A stretch of 64,000 bases of DNA. Source: Cucumis sativus. Lineage: Eukaryota; Streptophyta; Magnoliopsida; Cucurbitales; Cucurbitaceae. A program made the translations under genes and the position numbers. Every line of letters starts with the position of its first letter. Position 1 is the first letter of the stretch. Location of the stretch: contig NC_026660.2 of assembly GCF_000004075.3 (NCBI RefSeq), forward strand, positions 26,539,498 through 26,603,497, given 5' to 3'. Shown in pieces: positions 1 through 12,755 of the stretch. The notes under the pieces were generated by a model that was not told the DNA's origin, ran no database searches, and was given only the letters and a program-made list of their open reading frames with translations.

Positions 1-713
1 GAACTCAACAAAAAGGTGTACACTTGCAGTCTGAAAATGAATAACGTGTTTTTTTTAAAGTAAAAGTAGTCCCACAGGTCACCTTTTTCTAAACAGTTAT
101 GTAACGTTTGTATGCAATGTGATGTATCTTTGAGTTTTGGTATCCCTTTAATATTTGTTTATTTGGCGTCGTCTTTACAATGCGGCTGTTGTTTTGTTTC
201 TTGTCTTCTTCTTTGACATGGAGTGTGAGTTTTATTTTATTGTGTTGCTTTCCTTATGATTTATGAAGTGTTTGGCCTCATAAATTTGGCATATTCCAGA
301 GAGGGAATGGTTGTTATCATTTATCGAAGACAAAATGAACATTTATTGGGAGAGAAGAAAATTCAACTTACAAGTTTGGTACTAAATTTATAAATAATTT
401 ATCTCATACGGATAGATCATCATATTTATATTAGAGGTTTGATTCATCACCAAACTTTAAAAGGGTATCTTATAAATATTTAAATCTTCACTTTAGTATC
501 TAATAAATTCTTAAAATTTTATTTCCATAAGAATTATTTGATATTTTTTTAAAAATTCAAGACGATATGGACATAAAATTAAAAAACAATAGTGGATCCA
601 AAAGGGCAAGGGAAAATATAACTAATCAACAATCAATAAAATATCATCTTAAACTTAACATTTAACTTCGATCATTCAACCCTTAAACTCTTTATGCTGA
701 CGGCACTAGCAAA
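1..713. other. Intergenic, 3' flank of the Elongator gene
   Basis: AT-rich sequence with no convincing coding region on either strand. It lies downstream of the minus-strand ELP4 gene, so its right end probably holds that gene's 3' UTR. The left end may be the tail of a neighbouring transcription unit, but nothing in it can be identified. Confidence 0.5.
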
Positions 714-3700
714 CTAAAACTCGAGAGAAGCTGTCTTAGAGGAGCCAGAACAACTCCCAGTTGAGCCATATGAGCTACCACTTGAAGCATCAACAGGCGC
801 TTGATTAAGACATTCTAAAACCAAGTACCTTCTCTTTTGCAACTTTATAGAGAACGTAGTCGCCTCAAGAATCTTTGGAACCTGCCGTTGGATTTTGAAA
901 TCAATGAGCACGGTTAGAAACCAGCTAAAAAGAAGTAATCATCCAGGAAAATTATATTTCAATTTAGAAAGTTCGGGAAATAAATCAATCAGTGAAGGTT
1001 TCTGAAGATCAGATATATACATTTTTAAAATTTTAGTTCAAGGACACTTAGAAGTGAAAATTCCAAGCTTTGACATTTTAGTTGAAATTAAAATAACTTC
1101 CCTAGTTGAGATTTTTTCTAGATTAAACCGCTTAAACATTAAATCAACCTGAATATCGATGCATACCAAGTCCAGTTATAAATAAAGAGTCAAGATGACC
1201 ATTGGGAGGTAGTCATGCGGCTCACGTATGAACCAAAGCCAATAAAAGTATGCAGAAGAGTAAAGAAGCTAACGTTGGGGGGAAAAATTGCACAAACAGC
1301 ATTTCACCATTCAGTCCATTTCTAAGTTGCAGGCATGCATACCTGTGTATTGAGTTGAGCTACTTTATGCACATTGAGAAGACCAACCATGTCTTGGTAA
1401 CCAGTGAGGAGCTTTGCTAATTCCTTATCCTCATCTGTAATAATTTCTAGTTAATTCTCATTGATGCCAGAGACAAAAAGGTAACATAGTTGCCAAGTTT
1501 AAACCTGGGATTGCTCTGACAGAAAGCAAGGTATCTGCCATGTGCTGCCATCTTTTAGAGAACGACGGCAAAAGAAGAGAAGGTGGAAACGTCACTACGG
1601 CTACTGCATTGGAGGACCTTACCATGCTTTTCAGAGACCTTAAAAAGGAAAGCATTTCCCATTCCTGCAGCAAACGTAGACTTTTAAGACAGTAAAGAAT
1701 TTCAAATCTTCTGTTGGAGGAAAATGTGCACAGAGCTTTATCAATTTAATGAAACTTAACGAACGATCATTATAATGTGATCGTTGCCACCATAAATTTA
1801 ATTTGTCACTAACCATGTTGGAGTGATCACATTGTGGAGCACATAATGATTGAATGGCAATACGGCCACCAGAGGATATATTGCCATCATTTCTGAAATT
1901 GTCGCATGACATCAATGTAAGTACTATTGGAGTGATCACATCAAACATAAATTAAAAATAACTTCAAAGTTCAAATTACCCCAATTGACAGATTCATTTT
2001 TTCTTTTCCCCATTTTTTTCTTTTGAAAACAAAACTTTCATATGAAAAAAATAAGAGGGTGCACAAGGTTGCAAAAGCAAACAGATGAAAAGAAGGGCCT
2101 CAACATATATCCAAGACGCTGTACAACAACGAACAAGGGACAAAACCAGTTGATGTTTAGAGTTTCGTTTCAAGTCATTTTGTTCTGTTGTGGGCTTATA
2201 TTTGATTGTATTTTCTTTACTTTCCTTGATTAGGTCAGTTATGTGCTAAATTTAGTTGTATTTGCCTTACCGGCTTATTTTGTTTCAAATGTATTTTGCA
2301 CATTAGTATCTTTTCATTTCATCAATGAAAAACTGGTTTCCTTTCAGAAAATAATAATAAACAATAATCAATTCAGTCCACAATTCAGGTTTTCTCCCAA
2401 ATAGATTCCACGCCCACTCTCTAACAAAAGGTTTTCTTGGATGCCAAATCTGAAGGTGGGATAAATTACAGATCAAATCCAGAATAGTTCATTTCATATA
2501 GGCCTAAAGTTATTGCTCTTGTATTTGGAGTTAGAAAATGAGCTCTGATGGTTGCGTTTAGCAAAAACTACATGTCATGAAAACACTGCAGGATGTAATT
2601 TGATGCCCAATTATGTTCCAAATCCCAATCACCTCTATATTAGATAAGAAGACCCTATTTTTCTTTATCAAACGTTCTCCAAATCCCAACGAGGAGATAC
2701 AGAATCTAACCCAAGATCCCAATCCAACTATTTCCATCTCAAAGAGAAGCTAGCACAGGTTTATCAAACGTTCTCCAGATCCCAATGCCCACTTCAAATA
2801 TTTTACAATGAATTGAAATTGAATCTAACTTACTAATGCAATGACTTTAATATATGTAATTTAGGAGGGAAAGCAGAGGTCAACCGTACCTTGGAACTTG
2901 TGATAGGAACGTGGCACAGCGATCACGAAGAGTAGAAAGACTAGAAGAATCTAGAATACTAACACATTCCACATGCTTTCCGCTGAAAAAATGTCTGTCA
3001 AATGGCCTTCGCAAATCAAAGTCATTGCAAAACTCGTATTTACTATCTGTACAAGAATTACATAATTATCTCCAATAAGAACAGTATTGCACTATATTTA
3101 AGGTTGTGGCAGTGAGAGTGAGTCATTATTGAAGGGGTTGGGAAAAATGAATAGATCTCAAGATGTTTTTGTAACATGAGAAACAGGTCAGGATGAAAGT
3201 TGTACTGCAATCCTCGAATGGACATTAACTAAGTACATATACTACATGAAAGTTGACAGAAAGTTGTACTTTTTCCCAGAAGACTTCATCATAATATGAC
3301 AAGCAGTTTCACCACATAATTAAAACAATTCATTGGTTGTTGTTCATTGAGATCAAACACCAGCCAAAAACTATTAGGTTGAGGTCAGTAAGATTACCAA
3401 TTGCATTGGCGCTCTCTTGATCGTCTCCAAAATACTTCTTATATTGCCAAGCAATCCTCAAGCCCTTTTCCTGAAATAAAGCCAATCCGATCATACATCT
3501 TTCCATCTAAATCCGAAATCGAAATAGTTGCATAAGTTAATAAAAAGTATAGCACCTGTTCAGTAGAATTATCACGAGATTTGTCATCTTTGGATGCCCC
3601 TGGGCTCGGCAAAGTACCCAGGAATCCTCTAGGGTCTCTGGATGGACTAGCATAAAGAAGAGGTTGGTCATGAACAAGTCCCTGAGACATAAAATTCCGC

Positions 3701-4011
3701 AATAAAAGCATGTGATGAGGAGCTTCTGCATCTTCCATCACCAAGACCAAGCTTCCCAAAGGAAACCCACCACAAAGAATCTCTGCAACCAAAAAAATGG
3801 AGAAATTGAAGCTAGTCCAAATGTAGGATATGGGTAACTCCAACAATTTTGAACTGATGAATATGGTGCTGAAAGTACTGTCAAGGTCTGGTATTCCGGA
3901 TGAGATGAATGTCGTGCCATTGGGACCGTGTTTAAATCCTGGCGTCTTAGATGAATGGGCAGAAGAAAAGTTGCGTGAGAAGCTGCTTGTCCGAGGCTTT
4001 GTCGCTGCCAT
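714..4011 (-). CDS. ELP4: Elongator complex protein 4 (PAXNEB family), 8 exons
   Basis: Subunit 4 of the Elongator complex. In the family it joins Elp5 and Elp6 in a RecA-like ring needed for tRNA wobble-uridine modification and linked to transcription. Exons read from the start: 4011-3879, 3782-3556, 3470-3398, 3046-2890, 1892-1814, 1664-1505, 1434-1343 and 881-714. All joins keep phase and predict 362 residues, close to the usual plant length. Visible family blocks are [17 protein letters not shown] with the following [10 protein letters not shown] near residues 38-70, [13 protein letters not shown] in the middle, [14 protein letters not shown], and the C-terminal [12 protein letters not shown] followed by a Ser/Gly-rich end. 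The first Met of [10 protein letters not shown] is chosen because it matches the N-terminus of plant ELP4. The Walker-A-like loop is not canonical, as is normal for this subunit. Identification is firm; exon edges are inferred by eye. Confidence 0.93.
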
Positions 4012-7000
4012 ATTTTGGTTAATGCTTTAAAGCGTTGAGTAAATCATCCAAAAGATAGTTCTATGGTCTACCCAAGTCAATGAAGATCCTGAAAGCTGCA
4101 ATTAACTGTCTTAAATCATACGATGCACGACAATAATAAACTGATCAGGGAAAGAAGAAGACGGCGACAAAGTAAGAGCAAAAATGAAACTATTCATACA
4201 TACATACAGGTTAAAATAAGAAACTCCATCAGTCCAACAAATATTGCAACTTTACTGAAATAACTCCTATGGGCTTTTCATCAAACACTTGATGGGCAAC
4301 GCAAAAGAAGATTCATTTACTTAGCAGCCGCCGGAAAACTAGAAAAATTACGGAATAATTACAAAGATTCATGAAGCACATACCTGAGATGCAACGTTGG
4401 GAATTGAGTTTCCCTCAAATCAATAGAAGTTTAATTGAAAAAATTGGCGGGAGCAAGAAGTAAGAACTGGATTCTTCTCAATTTGACCGTGGGGTTTTGT
4501 GTCCAGAAGCCACTTTGCAATTTTAGCAAATAAGGGGCCTTAGACAGCGCAACTACAAAAGTAGCCTAGGTTAATTAACAGTACGTCGTTACAAGTTATC
4601 TCCTAATTATTTCTAATTTGCTTCCACTTCCGAATAATTTTTATAAACCAATGCCCCAACTCTTGCACATCAACTTAACCCATCTACAATAATCTCCTAA
4701 CCATATCATCCATCACAAACAATTCATCACACTTCTTTTTTCTAATTTCCTGTTCAATAGTGGATTTCACCTTTTACCCATTGATTGGGGAAAACACACA
4801 AAATTTCTCAATTATATCCACCCTCACCCTTGTTGTGCTGTCTTCTTCTTATTGAGAGCCAAAGACCATTGTTTTTCTTCAACAAGAACTTTTACAAGCC
4901 GCACAATTGTGGCCCATCCTACTATTCAATTAAAAATGACCATTAAATTGGGCCATCAAACTAGATAACCCTTTGTACCCAGATTCAAACATATAATTTA
5001 TAAGGACAGAGGAATACGACAATAAATAACATCTGTATGTAATGTGGACTGTACAAAGGCCAAACCAATAAGACCAAAAACAGTTTGTGTATTTTTAACT
5101 TCAAATTAGTTTGCACAAATAAAATTTTCTCTCCCAACTCTCTGCAGAAAAATTATCACACAAATATGTGGTTTAGAGAAGCATACACATAGTTCATAGA
5201 AATTGATAGAAGTCTTCTGTGATAGAATCATAAATTTGTTACATTTGTGAGTATTTTCAAAAATTGTGTCATTTAGATAAGGTACGATACAAAAAGGATT
5301 AGAGATGATGAAATTTGTGCAAGAGAAAACTCTGACTTCTCATTTCACATTTGATATTTTACAAAACCTTCAAATATGTAAAGGGAAGCATAAATGAAAA
5401 ACTATACACTATAGAGTAAAAATTTCTCATGGAACCACATGTTTCTAGAACAAATATATGAGCTTTAATACATTAGACCTGATAAAGATAGAAATGAAAT
5501 AAAGCAAACAAATACTAATCAATGGACTATGTTAACATATTAACAGCAATAACTTTTCTCTCTAATTCAATTATGTTAACTATTGTATTTAAATACTTAA
5601 ATATACAAACATGAATGATCATGTTTTTAAAACGAAAAGTGGTAAGAAAGAGTAAATATTTAGGTGCATATGCACTCAAGTTTTTCTTTCATATTTGAAT
5701 GCACTTAGATATACCGTGTTTAGGTGATGCTGTTAACTTTTTTCTATTATTGTTAGTAGTCAATCAATGTATTTGATAACTGTTAGCTAAGTAAGCCAAA
5801 GTGCGCAAACTAACTACGATAGCACATTATTAGTTTTGTGTGAAGTGTTAACCGCAGGTGAAACAAAATGGTAGCGACCACCCTGGCGTAGACCCAGAGT
5901 CATAGTCAGAGCATGCTTAGTCGTACTCTTGGGAAGGCAACGATATCAAGAGAGCTAGCAAATCAAAGACAACACACAATTTTTACCTATTGAAAATTAA
6001 TCAAACGTAATGTTATTCATGAGTGGGTTAGTGAATCCCATATGTCTCATGTTGCAAGACTGATGGCGATTTATCATATTCGTATTTATTCCAATTCCTC
6101 GATCTTCTTATTTCTATCTTCATAATCAAACAACCCAATAAATTATTACCATCAAAATAATGTCAACTCGTATATTATGATATACATTCACACCCACTAC
6201 AGGACATTTCAAAATTACAACAACTTAGCTCTAGTACTCCAAGGCTGACTTTGATTGTGTGTCACAAGTTGAGCCTTCCCCCTGTGGTCTGCGTGGGATA
6301 AACTTGAACAATTTACGATCTACTCTCTTTCTTGAAGCTGAAGCAATTTAGTTAGTGCATGTCTGATAGTGATTTTCAAATTATGTTATAATCATTTTTG
6401 GCAAAAATAATATACTATTTAATTATTTTAGACTTTTAAATACAGGGTTTCGTATATATAATCAAAATTGATAAGTGATAGAAAAGAAATAGCACATGAT
6501 GTCAATTCACCAATGGTTATTGAATCATACTTGTTGATTTCTGTTTCTCAAACTATGTTGTCACCCATACCCGTCCTTTTATTGATGATATTATGGATAT
6601 ATAACCAATTTTGTGTTAAGTTTCTGTTTGCTCTCAGATAGAAGAACAAAAAAAGTTCATGATTTCATTGATGCTTTAATTTGATTTTTCTGTTGGGAAG
6701 AGAAATGTAAGTTAGAGCTTCTTACAAATATATCAAAATAAGTTCTAAAAATTAGAATCATAGTCCACACTAATTTGATACACTCTATACACTAAAAAGT
6801 GTTATTTCTACAAAATGAGAAGAATATACTACACATTTTAAATATCATATTCTTAATTTACCCCACTACAATGTTTGTAGAAGTTATTTGAGTCAATGAT
6901 AAAAATATTTACACATTTCAAATATCATAGTCCACGCTCCTATCGTCAATTCCATTATTGAAGTTCTTGACGTACAATTTCAGCTAATTGATTCAAGAAG

Positions 7001-8080
7001 CACAAAGGTCACAATCTAATTCATCCAGCCTATCAAATTCTAAAGCAAAACTTTGAATAGCCTTATAAAAAGAAAAAGGAACTCAAGTGTTCCTTCATGG
7101 TTCATGGTAAAAAAGACAAAAATACATATCATGTGATTATAAAATAGATATTTTATTTTTAAATGAATTAATAATAATTTGATACATAAAATGGTTCATA
7201 TCAATCAAAATATTACTTAGATACTTTTATCTGTATCGCTCTATCCTCTAACTAATTATGTTAAGGCATGCATTTTTTAAAACAAAATGTATTGTCAATA
7301 TTACAAATGTCTATTTAGCATGTTATGAAAATGTGTCAAATAATCATAGCTTAAAATTTGATGGTACTTTACCAACATTTAATATATCATCTCAACTAGC
7401 TATAACTACCTATGTCATAGCTAGGAGTTTAGAGTTTGGACTTTTGACATTTTAGGTTTAATTTTTTAACTACTACTTATGTTCAAGGTATAACACCTTC
7501 ACACTTCCCAAATAATAAATTTAGGATAAATTGTGAAGGTTCTTCCTAACTCTTTGTACAAACTCTAAAATAATAAGTCTACACACATATATACATGAAC
7601 AAAATAAAAATATATAATATCACATTATACCATGAGATTTAATTATCATTTGTCATGTTATTAAATTTGTATAATTATTAACTTATAATATATCCTGCTA
7701 TACAGTTTATAAAATATCATATTTGAATTCAAAGAAGGATTTATTAGTTTATAAACTTAAATAACATATCATTTATATAATTAATTAAAATTGAAACGCA
7801 CAATCCGAAAACAAGGTTAGGAAGCAAGTTCACCAAAAATATTTGATAATTCAATGAACCTAAAAAGGAGTAAAATGATGATAATTATGTATGAGGATTA
7901 TATTAATTGATAGTTTATGTTAAAAATAAAAATGGGTAGCTTCCACTTTGATGAAAATCACAGGCGAAGCATCCACCTTCTTTTTTGTGTTCCCTCTCTT
8001 GTTTCCCATGCATCACTCCCTCCATTTAATTCCCTTTGCCATCTTCACTACGAAACTCAACAACCCCTCCAACCGCACTT
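4012..8080. other. 4-kb intergenic region between ELP4 and the Dof gene
   Basis: The first 400 bases upstream of ELP4 probably hold its promoter and 5' UTR, possibly with a leader intron near 4.04-4.38 kb. The rest is mostly AT-rich and non-coding. Two patches, about 5.86-5.96 and 6.22-6.32 kb, have more balanced base composition than their surroundings but no recognisable coding or RNA signature. Short open frames in this stretch, such as the one at 7.26-7.46 kb, show no family similarity. Confidence 0.5.
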
Positions 8081-8115
8081 TCCCTTCTTCTTCTTCCTCT
8101 TCCTCTTCCTCTTCC

Positions 8116-8146
<31 letters not shown>

Positions 8147-8156
8147 CCTCCTCTGT
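8081..8156 (+). repeat. (TTC)n/(CTT)n pyrimidine microsatellite in the Dof leader
   Basis: A near-pure pyrimidine tract of TTC and TTCCTC units ends about 20 bases before the Dof start codon at 8175. It most likely lies in the 5' UTR. CT-rich leader tracts are common in plant transcripts and can act as promoter or translation elements. Read in the Dof frame it gives a run of Phe and Leu that is not part of the family fold. Confidence 0.8.
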
Positions 8157-8174
8157 TTTCATTGCCAATTTCAA

Positions 8175-9140
8175 ATGTTGCCGGAAAAACTCCCCTCCGG
8201 TGGCAGCCGGCAACCAAAACCCATATCAGATCATAATCAACACCCACTCAAGTGCCCTCGTTGTGATTCCCCCAACACTAAATTCTGTTACTACAACAAT
8301 TATAGCCTAACTCAGCCTAGGTATTTCTGCAAGACCTGTCGCAGATACTGGACCAAAGGTGGGGCGTTGCGCAATGTTCCCGTCGGCGGTGGCTGCCGGA
8401 AAAACAAGAAGCTTAAATCATCGTCTTCTTCTCCGTCATTGAGGCTGCCGTCGTCGTCCAACGATGACTCCGGTTCGTCCAATTCGGAAATTGGCCGGTT
8501 GGGTTTCTTCGTCAATGGGTTTTCGTCGGCTCAATTGAGTGGAAATCGAAATTCGTCTTTCTCCTCTGCTCCGACGATGGGTCTCTACGATCAGTTTGGA
8601 GGGTTTTCTCTTGATCAATCGAGAAGTTTAAATAACTCCTTCATTAATCCTTCAACTGGGTTTGTTAATTCGCTGAATGTAGATACGAGTCTTGCGTCTT
8701 CGATTGAATCTTTGAGCTCTATGAACCAAGACCTTCACTGGAAATTACAGCAGCAAAGGCTAGCGATGCTATTTGGATCAGGACATAACAATACAGCCAT
8801 TGATAAAAACAGGGGAGTTTCTTCTCCAATCGCACTTGAAGATCACGGCCAAGAACTGAACCCAGGCTCGTTTCGGAATCTGGAGATTTCGAAACCGGAA
8901 GCTTGCAATAATTCTTCCGATTTCAGTAATGCAAGAAAAGAAACCGTCGTCGATGCCGGAGCCAGAGCAGGAGGAGAATCTGCAGTGGCGGACGAGTGGT
9001 TCTTTGGGGATTCTTATACGGCTCCCTCAATGACGACGACGGGTGCGGCGGCAGCGGGATATAACTCCGGCGACAGCGCCGCCCGGTGCGATGGTGTTCA
9101 GGAGTGGCACGATTTGCATCCATACACCCATTTACCGTAG
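8175..9140 (+). CDS. Dof-type zinc-finger transcription factor, 321 aa, single exon
   Basis: Plant-specific nuclear DNA-binding protein. Dof factors recognise AAAG cores. The start at 8175 ([10 protein letters not shown]) is preferred over an upstream in-frame Met at 7917, because the added 86 residues would be a poly-Phe/Leu translation of the leader. The Dof domain spans about residues 24-80, with zinc ligands C27, C30, C52 and C55 in the CX2CX21CX2C spacing. Around them are the hallmark stretches [37 protein letters not shown] and GCRKNKK. The rest is low-complexity Ser/Asn-rich sequence, with Gln-rich [10 protein letters not shown] near the middle and an ending of [12 protein letters not shown]. 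The family is certain; the subgroup was not assigned. A 20-base A run lies about 40 bases after the stop. Confidence 0.95.
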   Translation: MLPEKLPSGGSRQPKPISDHNQHPLKCPRCDSPNTKFCYYNNYSLTQPRYFCKTCRRYWTKGGALRNVPVGGGCRKNKKLKSSSSSPSLRLPSSSNDDSGSSNSEIGRLGFFVNGFSSAQLSGNRNSSFSSAPTMGLYDQFGGFSLDQSRSLNNSFINPSTGFVNSLNVDTSLASSIESLSSMNQDLHWKLQQQRLAMLFGSGHNNTAIDKNRGVSSPIALEDHGQELNPGSFRNLEISKPEACNNSSDFSNARKETVVDAGARAGGESAVADEWFFGDSYTAPSMTTTGAAAAGYNSGDSAARCDGVQEWHDLHPYTHLP

Positions 9141-12100
9141 GCAGGGAGGTAACCCATCCCCCACCCACAAACAAATTATTAAAAAAAAAAAAAAAAAAAC
9201 GTTGATGTAAAAGATGATCAACGTTTTCAGCTTAATTTTCTGACAGTTATGTGTTAGAGAATACAAACCAAAATTGGAAATGAGTGTATAAATTCAAAGT
9301 GCTCTAAAAACTTTTGAATTGTCATCAATACATTAGTGTTTGTTTAAATTAAAATGAAGAATTCTAAAAAATGAACAAACTGCAAAATATTTGAAAAAAT
9401 AAAATGATCTACTTTTGTCTTTTAAGTGATTTTCTATAAATGATACTTTTTTAAAACTATTATTTGTTTTAAAAATATAGCAAAGTTTATAAAATCTCTA
9501 AGTTATTAAGTACTTTGTGGAGGTTAAAATGGAGGTGGAAATTAAAATGGTTTTGATGAAGATGATGCTTTTTGTGGGTATGGGAAAATGGAAGGTGGCG
9601 TGATGATGGGATTGCCGTTGTAACGTTTATATGGGGTTGTTGCATGCAAATGCATGTAATTGCACTAAGTTTCGCTGATACTTCAGGCAAAAAAGCGTTA
9701 TCTGCTCTTTTTCAAGGCCCTCTCCTTGCACTGTTTTCTAGTTGACTTCATGCTTTAATCGGTTACACATATCATAAATTAATTCTTTTTTCTTTCGTGT
9801 ACTGATCATTATTAATATAGGAAATTTAATTATGTGTTTCTTTTCTTCAAGTTACCAAAAACAAAAACTGAACTCAAATTCACCATATGTAGTATAATTC
9901 ATGTATTTAAAAAGTTACTATATTCGGTGTTCACAATCTATACATCTCTAACTAAAATCAAATGAGGAACTATAATTTATTTTTTATTTTAAGCTAATTT
10001 TAAAATTATCTCGTACTATTCTTTTCAATATTCAATGGTTGGAAATATTTTTTTTTCAAAGCAGGTTTTATATGCAATTACAACAAAAGTATTGTTACAA
10101 TAGGACAAACATGCACTTGTTAGAGTAACAATTATGTTATTCAATTTTATGGTTGAAATTTTTGAACCAAAAATAATTTGTTCTATATCATACAATGTTA
10201 ATCTAAGTTAGATTCTTTTAAAAAACAATGGAGTTACGTCATTTTAGTTTAATTTTTTAAGTTTTATAATTTAGTTACACCGCACTAATGTTATTAGTAT
10301 CAAAGGGTGATGCTTTTCCAATGTCTTTTTCTTCAAAATTTTGTAACTTTTTAGCTTTGTTTTCCATCCAACACTTCTATTTGCAAATAATATGAATTGG
10401 AAAAAAAAAAGACCATGTAGATTTGAAACCTCATTCGGACTTTTTACATCATTAATCAAATGTTTATTAACTAATAATAACTTCTTTCATTTCGGTAAAG
10501 TTTTTTGAAAATTCTATTGATATACATATTCTGTCAATTGAAGACAATTTCAATACTTTATTTCACATCTACATGTTTCAAGCTTTGCTTTGATGTCAAA
10601 GTGAATTAAAATTCAATTAGTTAACATATTAAGATTCAAATAACAAAATGTAGCATAAGTTACTACTTATAATTCAAATTCAAATAACACTTTTTAGTAT
10701 GGTAAAAAAAAAATTTATGATGTAACAAAAATCATTTTAATATATAGTATACGTTTTTAACTTCAAATCTAAATTTACCCTTCTTTTCAACTAATTCTAA
10801 CGATGAATTTTTTTTGTAAAGAACACGAGTGGATCAAATCTATCAAAAAGGAAGAATATAGTTTTTTTAAAAATTTGTGACCTATTGTGAACTAACATTC
10901 TTTCTGTCGCAATAAATTATCATTAATGTAAGATGCTTTTTTTTTTTTGAGAAGGGAATGTAGGATGTTTCCCCATGAAGAACTTTTTTTCCCCTTTTGT
11001 TCTCTTTCTTCTTCCATTCAACGTGAGTTGTCACCAAGGTGAATGCATTAACTAGTTGAGGTTCTATACTAAGAACAATTTTATTCTTTATGTGTTATCG
11101 GTTTTTTGTCACTTAATTCATCTAGGACTTAAAAGTGATATACAATAATGTATTAAAAAGTTGTTCTTAATCCATTTTAAGTTCTATCACATATGTGTTA
11201 ATAGTATATCAATTACGTTTATTGTAAAGTAGTTCAATTATATTCAATTGTATGTCGAATGTTAGTTCAAAAATAATTAACAGTATTAGCTCTATCAATA
11301 ATTAATTATAAATATATACATCGTTCTATAGTATATCAAGCAAGTAGATAACCACACATTCAAAATCTGATTTCATATATAAATATAATATTGATGCATT
11401 AATAGTTTAACAATGCACACTCATAATGTTTCACCAGCATAAGTTAAAATTATTGTAAGTTGATGACAATGTACTAGAAGATAATTACATAAAAGTGCAT
11501 GAATACTCATTGATCGATAAATTTAGTATAGCAATTGTACAACCAATCAATCTATTAAGTGATACACTAAATATGAAGTATATATTTTTTTAATTTATTA
11601 ATTTATCATTATTTTAAACTTAATCAAAATATATATTTTAAAATATATCAACGACATATATGAATATATACACATACATTTCTAGCGTATCATTTATAAA
11701 TTCTAAAATTTTGTAAATTTTTTTTGGTAGTTTATGTGAGTGTTTTTAGTAGTTTTTTTATATATATCAATTTATTTGGATGGATCGATACAAAATTATA
11801 AAAATTGAATAATAATAATTAAAAAAATAGTATGTTTAGATTACATTTTCAAGTGTTTAATTAATAAAATAAGTTATTTTAAAAAAAACTAAAATGTTTG
11901 AAAATTATGAAAAGATAAATTTTTAAGTGTATTTTAAACATTCTTTTTTAAACAAAAGAGGTTTAAACAAAAATAAATTTATTGAAAAATACTTTTTCTT
12001 AAGTCTAAACCCCAAATCACATTTAATATTTTGTTGAAGATGTAGGATTATAGGAAATTAAAGAGGGATCGAGAAGAAAGAGGGAGAAAAAAATAGGTGA

Positions 12101-12300
12101 TAATAAACCCAAAACAATGTATATGATAACTCTTTCCCAAACACGGGTTAGTTACCATAACTCAAGTATATAGTGATAATTATCGGACAAAACGGTTTCT
12201 TAATTTTTAGATTTTATTTTGGAGTTAGAACTGGCCATTATAATAATTTTAAGATATTAGATTAGACAAATTATAGGTACAATTTAAATATGTAATAAGT
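9141..12300. other. 3.2-kb AT-rich intergenic region
   Basis: Downstream of the Dof gene. It contains a poly-A run near 9180-9200 and long A/T-rich stretches (especially 11.2-12.0 kb), with only short open frames lacking codon structure or family similarity. No mobile element ends were recognised. Confidence 0.5.
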
Positions 12301-12309
12301 ATTGAGCAT

Positions 12310-12320
12310 AGCTTTATAAA
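12310..12320 (+). promoter_or_regulatory. Candidate TATA box for the FAR1-ALDH6 gene
   Basis: A TTATAAATAC match lies upstream of a GC-richer, pyrimidine-bearing segment (12.42-12.75 kb) that looks like a transcribed leader. Position and motif are only suggestive. Nothing in the sequence alone fixes the transcription start. Confidence 0.3.
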
Positions 12321-12399
12321 TACGTAAAACTCTCCCATGGTTGAGAATGGAAATCCAAAATCCTACATCTCGTCATTGTTAAAAAAAAAGTGCACTCCA

Positions 12400-12755
12400 T
12401 CCAATTTCGTGTGTATTAAAGATGGACGGCAAGCAAAAGAAAGAGAAAACAGGGACGAGAAGAAGTAAGAAGGCCTTTAAGAATGAAATAAAAGAAGCAA
12501 TGATCCAGTTTCAATAAGGGGCGTGCAAGACATTGCCCAATCTTCATCCTCCACATCAATTCACTTCAAACTGTTTTCAACACGCCACTTCATCTATCGC
12601 GTCAGTTCGGTTCCCGTCTCTGAACTCCGGCGCAAGGGCGCCCAACCCCGTTTAAAGAAAACTGAAAGAAGAAAGAAAACCTCCGAGGCTCCCACGATCT
12701 TGTCCACTTTCCACTTCCACCATTCAAAATTTCACTTCAACTTTTTATGAGGTGA
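12400..12755 (+). other. Probable 5' UTR exon of the FAR1-ALDH6 gene
   Basis: This segment is clearly less AT-rich than its surroundings and ends at a plausible donor (TATGAG followed by GTGATT). The first coding exon begins shortly after an acceptor (CCTATCAG) at about 14282. A leader intron of about 1.5 kb is therefore inferred. The open frame at 12523-12750 is not similar to any protein I recognise. Confidence 0.4.

Noticed and set aside
3439-4011. A 190-codon continuous frame at the start of ELP4 taken as one exon
   Set aside because: It reads through two introns. Splice signals and the family alignment place exon ends at 3879 and 3556.
7948-8310. Ser-rich plus-strand frame across the Dof leader and start
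   Set aside because: It is an alternate-frame reading of the TTC/CTT tract and overlaps the certain Dof domain frame.
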